A stretch of DNA of 43,605 bases from positions 1 to 43,605 of the forward strand of contig JAACJV010000005.1 in the NCBI GenBank assembly GCA_021378535.1, given 5' to 3'. The notes under the pieces were generated by a model. It was not told the DNA's origin. It ran no database searches and saw only the letters and a program-made list of their open reading frames with translations. Source of the DNA: Ureaplasma sp. Hg1. Lineage in GTDB: Bacteria; Bacillota_I; Bacilli_A; Mycoplasmatales; Mycoplasmoidaceae. The position numbers were made by a program, and so were the translations under genes. Positions 33,180 to 43,605 of this stretch are shown piece after piece. Within the stretch, counting starts at the first letter, position 1. Each line of letters starts with the position of its first letter.

Positions 33180-35214
33180 AAGTTGTTGGTCCTTCTTCTG
33201 TTTTAAAACTAGCTTCATTGATAATATCAATAATATGACTTATTTCATTGTTACTTGTAAAAGGGCAATGCGCTCTAATTAAGTTTCCTTTAACTTTAGC
33301 ATTTTGGATATACATATCGCCATTACCATTCAATCACTCAGCACCAGATTGGTTTAATAATAATTTACTATCAGCATTAGTAGCTACCTTCAATGCAATA
33401 ATATTATTCATTATGCTATTAAATTTAATTGTTGCCACATTCGTTATTGCCGAACTTAACACAACACACAAGCCGTGCGCATTACTACGATGTAATAAAT
33501 TTTCAACTAATGAAGTAAATTCGCTTCCATATTCTTCCAATAAATCATTAATATCATTAATAACTATTAATCTACTTGGAATATGCTTGGATGTTGCAAC
33601 TTTTGTATTATAATCATAAATTGTTTTACAATTAGTGTTTTTTAACTTAATAGCTTCACTATCTAACTCACCTGACAATTGTCTTAATTGGCTGATTATT
33701 TCGCTTCTATTCAAACGTCTTTTAACTACCGAGTGCTTTGTTTCAAAAAACTTTGATAAACTTCTATTAGTTGTATCAAGCATATATAATTTTAAATGTT
33801 CAGGACTATTTAAAAATAAAGCAGAAACAGTTAATACACTTAATAACATAATTCTCCCTGAACCCGAACCACCCTGGATCATAATATTTTTACTATTAAC
33901 CATATTAAGAAAAATGGGAATTCTATCGATTGTTTTACCTATTGCAATAGATAATGGGTTGTCATAACCGATGTCTTGCAAGACATCTCGCAAACTTATC
34001 TTTGCTACATGTTCAGTTGGGATTTCTAAATACAATATACGATTCTTATATTTAGCGTGGAATTTTTTACTATTTAAACAATTAGCTAAAGAAGTTTGGT
34101 TTTGATTAATAAGGCTGTAATCTTCATCATTTTTTAATTCATAACTGATGCTAACAGATGAAAAAAGAATTTCCGATTTTTTATATTCAGCTTCAACATG
34201 AATGTATTTAAAAAAATTATTTAAACTAAACTTTAATGAATCTAGAGTTTTTTTGCTTTCAAAAATTATATCTGATGATTCATTACTTAAAGCATTTAAA
34301 TGAGGGAAACTATCTCTATTCTCAAAATTGTACTTTTCTAAATAGTGATAATAATTTTTGAATTTAAAATTATGTTGCTGATGACCCATAATAGCCCGTG
34401 TCATTTCTCTAATACTTGGTTGATGCACATCGCGTTCGCCTTGAACTGTGATTGACTCTTCCTTAATATCTCTTTCTTCAAGACTTGTAATTCCACCTAA
34501 TAGATGAATTAATTTAGCTTTAAATCAAGCAGTTACTTTAACATTTTGTGATTTACGAATATACATTGAAAACGCTACGATCATTATTATCGCACCAACA
34601 ATGATGATTAAGGGTAAAGTGAAGGCTGAAAATATCGCAATTCCTAAAATTCCGATAAAACCTCCGTCAATTTGAACGTCAATAAAATTGTAGTTGTTGC
34701 AAGTTGCAGGTCACATAATTTCTTTAAAATGATTAAAATAGTCATTTAGGTATGTCATGAAACCAGTGCTAACTATTCCATATTTACTAATTCCGAAGCT
34801 TGCTCCTAAAATTCAAGAAAAGCCGAGTGTTAAAAAAAACATTCCAAATAATTTTCTTTTAGTTCATAAAAACATTCTTAACTTAGGAATAAAATAAAGA
34901 ATACATGCAAATAATAAAAAAGCATAGATAATAAATTTTGTTCAACCAAAAACAAAATCAAAGATAGCTGAGTCAACATATTCGAACCCAGGAATTCGTG
35001 CTAGTGAAAGAATCAAAAACAAAAAGATAATGGAAATTCCAATCATGTAATAAATATTATAATTTTTTTTAAAGGTTGCTTTAAAGGATTTTTGGTTTGT
35101 AGTAGTGTTATCTACAACAGTACCAGAAGAAGCTAAATCTAATTTTTTAGTAACTGTTTGCTCAGTAATTATTTGTTCTTTAGTATCTTCTTTTTTATTT
35201 CATCCAAACGTCAT
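33160..35214 (-). CDS. FtsK/SpoIIIE-like membrane DNA translocase, motor motifs altered
   Basis: 684 residues. Four N-terminal membrane segments (about 55-230), then a linker and a RecA-like motor. Family hallmarks remain: the final GAEWLNGNGDMYI (SpoIIIE GAExLLGxGDMLF), IPIFLNMVNSKNIMIQG before the P-loop, and an arginine-rich stretch after it. However Walker A is GGSGSGR (448-454) with Arg instead of Lys (codon AGA at 33853-33855), and the Walker B position reads VIND rather than V(I/V)DE. The protein ends about 25 residues after IDIINEASF; the gamma DNA-recognition domain is missing. Either an inactive paralogue or one with unusual chemistry. Lies 18 nt after the RNase J-like gene and overlaps trxA. 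Confidence 0.8.
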
Positions 35215-35232
35215 ATAGAACTCCTTTTATAG

Positions 35233-36912
35233 TTAATTTCTAATTTCAACTATTGTAGGTAAAACTAAAGGGCGTTTGCCTATCGATTTTTCAAAATATT
35301 TAGCTACCATTTTTCTAATAATATTTTTAGTTTCACGGATATCCAAACGATGACTCTTATTGTCATAAACAGCAAGTTCCCCTAATTCGTTTTCTAAACG
35401 TTCAATGATGTCAGAAGTAAGTTTTGGATTTTTTTCATTGTCATTAACAACTCCAACTTTATTCATTTTAAAATTATAGAATTTCTTTTCTTTTGGGTTG
35501 TAAAGTAATGTCATTGTAATGATCCCACTTTCGGCCATTTGATTGCGCTCGTATAAGATAGAAGCTCCAACGTCTAATGCACCTTGTGCACCTATATATT
35601 TTTCATCTAGTTTGATGCTAATAGGTTTACGGTTCATTTCACCGTTATTAATAGTAATCATTTCACCGTTATCTAATACCATGATTTGAGATTTTCGAAT
35701 ATTTGCTTGGATCATTGCATCCTCAGATTGTATTAATGCTTTATATAAACCTGATGTTGGGATAACATATTTTGGATTAACTGTTCCAACTAACATTTTT
35801 AAATCTTCAGCACTTGGTATTAAAGGCAAAATTGATTTTGGTAATTTTTCCAATCGTACATCGTGTCTACTAACTCCATCAAGTAATCTAGCAGCATAAC
35901 CTTCATAACCTGGAACCAAAGTAGTCCCTAAAATAAAGGTATCGCCTTGTCTGAATTGGATTTTATCATCTTCACCATCAACCATTCGTTGTACTTTTTG
36001 GAATAGTTGTTCTTTTGTACCAGTGATGATAACAATCGCATTTTTTGATTTATTGATTTCACTTAGCGGTAAAGTTATTAAGTTTTTATTATTGAACATT
36101 TTATTTCGGTTTAATAAAGTAAATGTATTGATAAATGTATTACTATAAATAATAAAAGGTCGCTGGTGATGTTTAGCTACTTGTGCTAACGTTAAAATTG
36201 TATAAGCATCGTAATCGTAGCATGCGATGATAATACGTCCTTCACTATTAGAAATAATTCTTTCATAAAAATCTTTACTTTTGTGTTGGGGCGCTGTATA
36301 TCCATGAACATTACCAGCTTGTCCTGCGGGTGCTAGTAATAATAAAGTTTTGTTATTAGTAATTTCATTAACCAAATGTAATTGCGATTCAAATGTTTTA
36401 TTGCGATCGTAACTTACGATAAAATTATCAACATAAACAATACCACCATCAGGAGTATGTATAACTCATCCAAAACTAGATGGAAGCGAATTGAAAATTT
36501 TAAAAGGGGTAACATCAAAATTACCTATTTTACTTTTTTCTAATTCTTTTAAAATTACAAGGTTTGGTTTAATGTTAATGTTACGGAAGCGTTTCTCAAA
36601 ATATGTTTCGATTATTACCTTTCCAACTAAACTTGTAAAAATTGGTGTATGTGTTCCAATTTTTGTTAATAAAAAATGCAATCCACCGATATTCATAAAT
36701 GATGGTTCGCCAATAAAAATACCTTGTATTTTTGATTTATTTTTTTCTAGGTATGAAAAGTCAGCTACGGCTTGCTTGATTCCTAATAATACTGATGGCG
36801 GAGTCGTTACACCTGTATTAAAAATGTAGATATTATTATCTATTTCTAAGACATAACAATTTTTTCCTCTTTCATCCATTCCACCCAAAGGTAGAAAATT
36901 AATTTTTGACAT
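35233..36912 (-). CDS. RNase J-like protein lacking all metal-binding motifs
   Basis: 559 residues, the size of RNase J, ATG after AGGAGG. The fold can be followed along its length: LGGMDERGKNCYVLEI, LAPAGQAGNVHGY in the beta-CASP part, RGDTFILGTTLVPGYE-like middle (as RQGDTFILGTT) and GALDVGASILYERNQMAESG near the end. The motif HxHxDH (normally THGHEDHIGG) reads GEPSFMNIGG (68-77). The HSIPDS site reads NSLPSSF, TGDF reads VDNF (161-164), SGH reads IPS and PVHGE reads PTSGL. All of the metal ligands appear to be gone. The protein therefore looks like a pseudoenzyme, perhaps a partner of an active RNase J elsewhere. First gene of rnj-like - ftsK-like - trxA. Confidence 0.88.
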
Positions 36913-37079
36913 ATTGCCTCCTAAGTTATAAAGATATTGTACTAAAAAATATTATATGATTTAAATATTATGATTTATTAACAAAGATTTAGTAAAACTA
37001 TCTATATTATTATATGATAAACAATGATTTTTTACTTAAAAATTAATTTTATTTAAATAAGCAACTAAAATAACATCAT

Positions 37080-38501
37080 TTATTTATTAATTATAATCCC
37101 ACGAATTGTAGTCATTGAATAGATTGCATCTTTAATGCCTTGAATCCCAAAACCTGAGGATTTAACACCTAAAAATGGTAGGATATCGGGGCCACGACTA
37201 GAAGCACGATTGATATTAATTGTTCCAGCTTCGATTTTTTCAGCTAAAGCGCGGGCGTAATTTATGTTTTCACTAAAAATACTTGCTTGTAAACCATATT
37301 GTGAATCATTAATGATTTTAATTGCTTCGTTTATGTCAGTAAACCTAATAATTGGTAGGATTGGACCAAAAGGTTCTTCTCAAGCAACGTCCATTGCTGT
37401 TGTTACGTCATCTAAAACAATTGGTCACAATAGATTGTCTTTATGTTTAATTTGTGTTGTTAAACGAGCTCCCTTAGACAAAGCATCATCTGTTAGAGCT
37501 AAATTGTAATCTTTTACTTTGCTATCTATTAATGGTGTAATGTTGGTGTTTTCGCTTGGTTTACCAACCGTTAGAGCGTTAGTTTCCTTAGTTATTAAAG
37601 CTACTAACTCATTAGCAATATCGTCCTGTACAAGCACTCTCTTGATAGCTGTACAACGTTGTCCGTTGAAACCAAAAGCACCTTTAACGATACGTTTTGC
37701 TGTTAAAGCCAAATTACAATCACTTAAAACTAATGCTGGATCTTTTCCACCTAATTCAAGCACTAGTGGAATCATTTTACTATTTTTTGAAATATTTTCA
37801 CCAACAGTAGTTCCACCGGTAAATGTGATCATAGCAATATTTTCATGCGCTACTAATATATCGCCAATATCACGACCACGCCCAGTTACATAATTAATTA
37901 CTCCATTAGGTAAATTTGCTTCGTTTAGTAACTCTGCAATCTTACCACCTAGTAAAGAACCTTGAGTAGCTGATTTATAAACTACTGAATTACCTACAAT
38001 CAATGCTGGTACTATTTTTGTTAAAAGTAAATTAATAGGATAATTGAATGGTGAAATAGCTAAAACTACTCCTAAAGGGACTCGCAAATAAGTTGCTACC
38101 TTACCTTCTGCTCCATGATATGATGAATCATATGTAATAGGGTTAAGCATCATTTCTCGATAAGCTTTGATAGTACCGTTAATATAGTCAACGCTACGAA
38201 GTACTTCTGAAGTAGCTTCAATTTCGTTTTTAGCTATTTCAGTCATAATAATTTTTGCTAGTAAAGCCTGATTTTTTAAAACTAAATCTCGGAATGTTTC
38301 AATGTACTTAATTCGTTTTTTATAATTGATGCTAGCTCAACCATCAAATGCTATCCTAGCTGCTTCGAATGCTTTATTAATGTCAACCGTCTTTAACGCT
38401 GGAATTACTCCTGCTGGTTGATTAGTAGTTGGATTATTAATAGTTACTTTTTCTGATGAATCGATAAATTCGCCATTAATATATGCCATAAATTTATACA
38501 T
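37080..38501 (-). CDS. gapN: NADP-dependent non-phosphorylating glyceraldehyde-3-phosphate dehydrogenase
   Basis: 473 residues (GapN about 475). Start ATG at 38501 (MYKFMAYINGEF) after AAGGAG. ALDH motifs: ISPFNYPINLLLTKIVPAL (catalytic Asn), FTGGTTVGENI, LELGGKDPALV (catalytic Glu) and FGFNGQRCTAIKRV (catalytic Cys). The GQRCTAxKR signature is typical of GapN rather than other aldehyde dehydrogenases. WEEPFGPILPI near the end. Two UGA Trp codons. Oxidises G3P directly to 3-phosphoglycerate and yields NADPH, useful in a mollicute with a poor pentose phosphate pathway. Divergent from ldh. Confidence 0.92.
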
Positions 38502-38875
38502 ATATTTCTCCTTGTGTAATGTTTTTTCTATAATTATATTTAATAATAACTTTAATGTAATTATATATTGATTTTTCTACTACGGTAATTTAATTAATCA
38601 AATTTATTAAATCAAAGCGTTAAATTAATAATATCTCTTATCCCTAAATTCTTTGTTTTAATCCGTATTTAGCGTAGTTTAATCATCGAAAAAATAAACT
38701 TAAATTAATTTGTTTAACAATTCTTCCCATGATAAAGGCTAAGTCATCTTTTAGCCCTCTCTATTAAAACAATGCTATAATTTCAATATAAATATTTTTT
38801 ATTCTTACAAGTAATATTTTAAACATATTTATTTATAATTACTAAAAGGTATTTATTATAATAAGGAGATATGTA
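38502..38875. promoter_or_regulatory. Divergent intergenic region of gapN and ldh
   Basis: 374 nt without a gene. TATAAT at 38776-38781 may be the ldh -10 box; TATAAT also occurs at the ldh ribosome binding site. Nothing operator-like stands out. Confidence 0.4.
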
Positions 38876-39832
38876 ATGAATAAATTAAAAGAACGAAGCA
38901 TCGCATTAATTGGTGCAGGAACAGTTGGTGCTGCATATATGTATGCAGCTATAAACCACAACCTAGCATCACAATACGGTATTATAGATCTAAATGAAGA
39001 TTTAGTCAAAGGGAGAACAATGGATTACCAAGACGCTATTGGAACGAGTCTTTTTCCATTTCATATTAATAAAATTGAATATCGCGATTTAAAAGATTAC
39101 GACGTTATAATGATTACAGCTGGGACATCTCAAAAAACAGGTGAAACCCGTTTAAAAAGAGTTGGACAAAATGCAAAGATTATTGCGAATATCGCAAAAG
39201 AAGTTAAGGCTTCAGGTTTCTCTGGTGTAACCATCATCGCTTCTAACCCTGTTGATGTGTTATGTTATATTTATCAAAAGGTCACTGGTTTTAATAACAA
39301 TCTTGTAATTGGTTCTGGTACATCAATCGATACAAGCCGACTAAGAAATATGTTATCAAAAAAATTAGAGGTATCGCCATCTTCAATCAACGCCCATATA
39401 TTAGGTGAACATGGCGATAGTTCCATGTTAGCGTTAAGCACCGCTAACATAGCTGGAAAACCTTTAAATGACTATATTAAAGAAGGTATGATAACCCAAA
39501 AGGAAATAGATCAAATCGTTAAAGACGTTCGTGTTCGAGGTTATCAGGTTTTACAATATCAGGGCGCATCATATTATGCTATAGGTGAAGCTTGCGTCGA
39601 AATTACTGAAGCGGTTCTAAAAAATACTAATAAGGTTTATACAGTTTCAACTTATTTAGATCATCAATTTAATGTTAATGATATTTATATGGGCGTACCT
39701 GCTGTAATTGGTATAGACGGTGTAAAGAAAATTATTAACATTCCTTTGTCTTCAAAGGAGCAAAAAGAATTCGATAATTCGTTTAAAGTCTTACATGAAG
39801 CTCTAGATATTGCTTTAGCAGCTATTAAATAA
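38876..39832 (+). CDS. ldh: L-lactate dehydrogenase
   Basis: 318 residues, ATG after AAGGAG. NAD loop IALIGAGTVGAAYMYA; TAGTSQKTGETRLKRV holds the Gln (LDH rather than malate dehydrogenase) and the catalytic-loop Arg; ASNPVDVL; ILGEHGDSSML has the proton-relay His; the C-terminal domain is complete. Contains no UGA Trp. Reduces pyruvate with NADH, recycling NAD+ in fermentation. Stand-alone, with its own terminator. Confidence 0.96.
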   Translation: MNKLKERSIALIGAGTVGAAYMYAAINHNLASQYGIIDLNEDLVKGRTMDYQDAIGTSLFPFHINKIEYRDLKDYDVIMITAGTSQKTGETRLKRVGQNAKIIANIAKEVKASGFSGVTIIASNPVDVLCYIYQKVTGFNNNLVIGSGTSIDTSRLRNMLSKKLEVSPSSINAHILGEHGDSSMLALSTANIAGKPLNDYIKEGMITQKEIDQIVKDVRVRGYQVLQYQGASYYAIGEACVEITEAVLKNTNKVYTVSTYLDHQFNVNDIYMGVPAVIGIDGVKKIINIPLSSKEQKEFDNSFKVLHEALDIALAAIK

Positions 39833-39846
39833 TATTTTAATGTATC

Positions 39847-39895
39847 AAAAATCAACAATAGGTAACTTTTAAAGTACGTCCTATTGTTGATTTTT
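39847..39895. terminator. Bidirectional terminator between ldh and asnA
   Basis: AAAAATCAACAATAGG (39847-39862) pairs perfectly with CCTATTGTTGATTTTT (39880-39895), loop 17 nt, with T- and A-runs for both directions. Confidence 0.93.
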
Positions 39896-39897
39896 AG

Positions 39898-40881
39898 TTA
39901 TAGTAAAAAGATATTTTTTTGCTTTGTTAGTGACAATTCTTCATCTGATCAAATGCTACTTTGAACTTCGCCGATATGTTTTTTTTCTAAAAAAAACATA
40001 CATATGCGACTTTGTCCAATCCCACCACCAATGCTTAATGGTAAATCATCATTAAGTATTGATTGGTGATATGGCGTATATTCGCGACTTGAAATTTTCT
40101 TAATTTCCAATTGTGACACAAGTGTCTCTGGATTTACTCTTATACCCATTGATGATATTTCAAGTGCACAATCTAAGGGTTCGTGATAGAAAATTAAATC
40201 TCCGTTTAAATTTCAATCATCATAATCTGGAGCTCTTCCATCATGGGGCTCACCTGATTTCAGTGCGTGGCCAATACTGCTTATAAAAATAGCTTTTTTA
40301 TCTTTTACAAGTGCAAGTTCGCGATTAGCTGCATTTAATTTAGGATACATGTCTTCTAGTTCTTGACTAGTGATAAAAAATATTTCATTGGGTAACTTTT
40401 GCTTTAAACTTCCATAAAAAGTATTAATATATTTTTCAGTAACACGTAATGATGTGTAAATTTTAGTAACTATTTCTTTAAGAAAAGAAAAATTACGTTG
40501 CGAAGCGTTAATGACTATTTCTCAATCTCATTGATCTACATAAATCGAATGGGTTGCATCTAATATTTCGTCACGACGAATCGCATTCATATCAGAATAA
40601 ATTCCGACCCCTTCATGAATTTCGTATTTATTTAAAGCAAAACGTTTCCATTTAGCTAAAGAGTGAATTATTTGTAATTCTTTTTGATAAGTTTTAGGAG
40701 TGAAAATAATCGGATTTTCGACGCCATTTAAAGAGTCGTTCAAGCCTGAAGCAGTTTCGACAAATAGCGGTGATGAAACACGGATAAGTTTTAATTGATC
40801 AGCTAGTGTTTCCTGAAAACAATCCTTAACCTTTTTAATCGCAACTTGCGTATCATTAACATTTAGTTTTGAAGTATACAT
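39898..40881 (-). CDS. asnA: Aspartate-ammonia ligase (asparagine synthetase A)
   Basis: 327 residues (E. coli 330). Motifs: [56 protein letters not shown] and, at the end, [20 protein letters not shown]. These are the AsnA class-II-synthetase-like signatures. Several UGA Trp codons. Converts aspartate, ammonia and ATP to asparagine. Last gene of asnS-pgsA-asnA; its ATG lies 15 nt after the pgsA stop with a weak ribosome binding site. Confidence 0.95.
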
Positions 40882-40896
40882 GTTGTTACCAGTCTA

Positions 40897-41646
40897 TTAA
40901 TATCGATGTTCTCGATTACGGACTTCAAATCTAATATCAACCAAATATTTAATACCAGATCAAAATGAAGCTATTAAAGCAAAATATATAACGATTTCTT
41001 GAATACCATATCAATATCAAACTGAAGTTGTAATGTTAATCTCACCACGTACAATTTTAGGAGTACCAATAAAGAAAATAACTATTATCCCAATCATTTC
41101 TAATACTGTTTTTATTTTTCCATAAATATTAGCAGCAACATCAATATCTTTTTTAACTGCATTCATTCTGAAAGCATTAATAATAATATCTCTTAAAATA
41201 AAAAGAATTGGAATTCATGGTGGTAAAAAATTAAGAGATGGTGATGCCATTGCAATTAAGACAGAATTAATTAACGCTTTATCTGCGATTGGATCTCAAA
41301 TTTTACCAAACTCTGAAACGACATTAAATTTTCTAGCAATAAAGCCATCTAATAAATCGGTTATGCATGCCAAAATGAAAAAAATAGCAGCTAATAACAT
41401 ATTAAAATGTATTGTGATAGCGATATCGCTACTAGGATTTATCTGATATAAATATTTACCAGAAATATCAAATTGAACTAGCATTAAAACTACTACAAGC
41501 GGTACCATTATAATACGTAAAATAGTTAATGCATTAGGTATTTTAGCTATAACACCATGTGCGCTTTTTCGATTTAATACCGCAATTCTACTTACTGCTT
41601 TTTTCTCAATTTTTTGTGATTGTTTATAATTAGTTGATTCCATCAT
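40897..41646 (-). CDS. pgsA: CDP-diacylglycerol-glycerol-3-phosphate 3-phosphatidyltransferase
   Basis: 249 residues. The CDP-alcohol phosphotransferase motif is intact: DLLDGFIARKFNVVSEFGKI followed by WDPIADK. IPNALTILRIIMVPLVVVL forms the first membrane helix; several more follow. A polar N-terminal extension of about 35 residues precedes it. UGA Trp codons at several places. Start ATG after AGGAG, 6 nt after the asnS stop. Makes phosphatidylglycerophosphate for membrane lipid synthesis. Confidence 0.94.
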
Positions 41647-41652
41647 TAACTC

Positions 41653-43014
41653 CTAAAATAATAAGTTTCCGTGATTTCTTGGGAAGGGGATAACATCACG
41701 AATATTAGATATCCCTGTTAAGTACATAATTAAACGTTCAAACCCTAAACCAAAACCGGATGATTGATAATAACCATATTTACGCAAATCTAAATATCAA
41801 GCTAATTGTTCTGTATCAATGCTTAATTCTTTACAACGTTTCAATAGTTTATCATAATCATCTTCTCTTTGACTCCCGCCAGCTAATTCACCGACACCAG
41901 GAACTAATAAATCAATTGCTGCAACTGTTTCGTTATCCTTATTTACTTTCATATAAAAGGCTTTAATACCTTTGGGATAATTATATAAGAATAAAGGCCC
42001 ATTGACAACTTGTTCACATAAATAACGTTCGTGTTCTGATGCTAAATCCATTCCAAATACGATATTAGCCTCTTCAAACTTGTGTCCATTCTTAACTGCT
42101 TCAATTAATTTAATTATTGCATCCTTATATTCCATTCGTTGAAATTTAGATTTTAGTAATGTCTGAATTCTAGCTTTACTGTCTTTATCAATTCATGTAT
42201 TAAAAAATTCGATTTCTTCTTGGCAATGCTCAAAGTAGTTTTCAATAACTGCTTTTAACATTGCTTCCATGATTGACATAATTTGATTTATATCAGCAAA
42301 CGCAATCTCAGGTTCTACCATTCAAAATTCCGCCATATGACGGTTAGTATGACTTTCTTCAGCTCTAAACGTTGGTCCAAAAGTATAAACTTTTTTAAAG
42401 GATTGGGCGTATGCTTCAGCATGTAATTGGCCTGTAACTGTTAGTGATGCTTTCTTATTAAAGAATTCATCACCATTAACCTTATCAAGCATAAAGTTTT
42501 CTCCTGCACCCTCAGCATCATTGCTAGTTAAAATTGGTGTCGAAACTCAAACAAAATTGTTTTCATTGAAAAATTGATGAATTGCAAAAGCCAATTGGCT
42601 TCTAACTCGCATCGCTGCTGAAAAAAGATTAGTCCGTGGTCGTAAATGACTTATCGTTCTTAAGTATTCATTACTATGTCTCTTCTTTTGCAATGGGTAG
42701 TTTTCATCAGATTGTTTTAATAGTTTAATTTGTTTAGCCGCAATTTCAAACGGTTGTTTACTTTTAGGTGTAATTTTTAATTCACCAATTATTAGAACTG
42801 ATGCTCCTGTTCGAGCACTTTTAGCTTCATCAAAACCTTTTGTAGTTTGACTTTTGTAAACAATTTGGGTTGTTTTCAAAAACGAGCCATCATTAAATGA
42901 CATAAAACCAATCGTTCCACTGTCCCGATTTGATCTAATTCAACCAACTAGACAGACATCTCCCGATAATTTTTCATATTCTTCTCATAATTGTTTTGTA
43001 TCAATTGTTTGCAT
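41653..43014 (-). CDS. asnS: Asparagine-tRNA ligase
   Basis: 453 residues, the usual length. N-terminal OB fold starting [16 protein letters not shown] and [19 protein letters not shown]; class II motif 2 region ([18 protein letters not shown]) and motif 3 ([12 protein letters not shown], then [10 protein letters not shown]), the latter pair diagnostic of AsnRS. UGA Trp codons are present throughout. ATG after AAGGAA. First gene of the operon with pgsA and asnA, so synthesis and charging of asparagine are co-transcribed. Confidence 0.96.
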
Positions 43015-43605
43015 ATTATTCCTTCCATAACAACCTCAATAGGCTTTATCAAATTATATATATATTATAGAAAAAAAAGATGTATTTTAATAATAAATCA
43101 CTTTCATTACATAATTAGAATCGGAATATATTGATAAAAAGCTTAAAAACGACTATTTTAATTAATTAAATGTAATACTTCCTAATTTTTTCTTTAAGGT
43201 AATTAGTGTGTATCAACGATCCTAACTTATCCTTTAGATCATGTAATATTGTTATTGGTTGTGATTAAAGGGTTAAATGCACTATTTGCATTGTAAGCTA
43301 TCATTAAAGGATAGTTGATATTTTTTATATTTAAAACAAAATTTTAATTAATTTTGGATCACCTTTAGCTGAATATATTTGGTTTAGCTATATTAATTTA
43401 AACTGTAACAGCAAAATTATTAGCTACATTTATTTAAGTTACCACATTTTTATTGTTTAAATAAGAACCATAGCATCTAAACGTTAACGGCGTGATTAAA
43501 TGAGCTAATGAGAAATAACTAACTCAATAATATTTAAGATTCCTTATTATAATATTATTAATCTAGACATTTCTTTTGACTAACGGTTTATAATTTAGCT
43601 TCCAA
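43015..43605. other. Gene-free right edge
   Basis: 591 nt upstream of asnS. No reading frame with a ribosome binding site, no RNA gene. A T-box-like leader was looked for and not found. One small hairpin (AATGCA with TGCATT near 43275-43292) is visible. Any gene further right is cut off. Confidence 0.5.

Noticed and set aside
37264-37893. Plus-strand frames opposite gapN
   Set aside because: Antisense of the conserved dehydrogenase, no ribosome binding site.
43015-43200. T-box leader for asnS
   Set aside because: No T-box motif (TGGNACCGCG-like) or specifier stem-loop seen upstream of the start.

Overview
The window is chromosomal DNA of a Mollicute (mycoplasma-like bacterium). It is very AT-rich, and almost every conserved gene reads through in-frame UGA codons that must be tryptophan (genetic code 4). 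LepA, IF-3, L20, LpdA, AsnA, PgsA and AsnS are whole only under that code, so fragments produced by the standard code are not pseudogenes. There is no peptidoglycan gene, and the metabolism is slim: lipoate scavenging, glycolysis side reactions and CoA assembly. The exact genus cannot be fixed from sequence reading alone.

Layout. 1-3.7 kb: a large membrane-anchored surface protein made of repeated modules. 3.9-6.1 kb: an RloB-like protein and, divergent from it, a GNAT-PUA fusion, which together form a small possible defence pocket. 6.2-12.3 kb (minus strand): MFS transporter, lepA, two unknown overlapping genes and the infC-rpmI-rplT operon with a structured leader. 12.7-15.6 kb: a small unknown gene and a second modular surface protein that carries a C7/A8 homopolymer tract. 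15.9-18.4 kb: tRNA-Trp(CCA) and the lpdA-lplA pair, which serves 2-oxoacid dehydrogenase lipoylation. 18.5-21.0 kb: a coiled-coil protein, YaaA and a CitG-like protein. 21.0-22.6 kb: a gene-free stretch with a perfect 106-bp duplication and long hairpins. 22.6-26.5 kb: a giant SF1 helicase. 26.6-28.7 kb: an alpha/beta hydrolase, a small unknown and a BadF/GlcNAc-kinase-like protein. 29.2-32.8 kb: a repeat-rich coiled-coil protein directly joined to coaBC and coaX. 32.9-36.9 kb (minus): an RNase J-like protein, an FtsK/SpoIIIE-like protein and thioredoxin. 37.1-39.8 kb: gapN and, divergent, ldh. 39.9-43.0 kb (minus): asnS-pgsA-asnA.

How the genes work together. GapN makes NADPH while bypassing phosphoglycerate kinase, and Ldh recycles NADH. 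LplA and LpdA support a lipoate-dependent dehydrogenase whose other subunits lie elsewhere. CoaX and CoaBC give the first steps from pantothenate to CoA. AsnA makes asparagine and AsnS charges it. The most striking features are conserved folds that have lost their catalytic motifs: an RNase J with no metal-binding histidines, an FtsK motor whose Walker A lysine is arginine, a helicase with a worn C-terminal nuclease domain, and a CoaX lacking a usual aspartate. Also notable are a surface-protein gene with a slippage-prone tract placed before its membrane anchor and an RloB with a large insertion.
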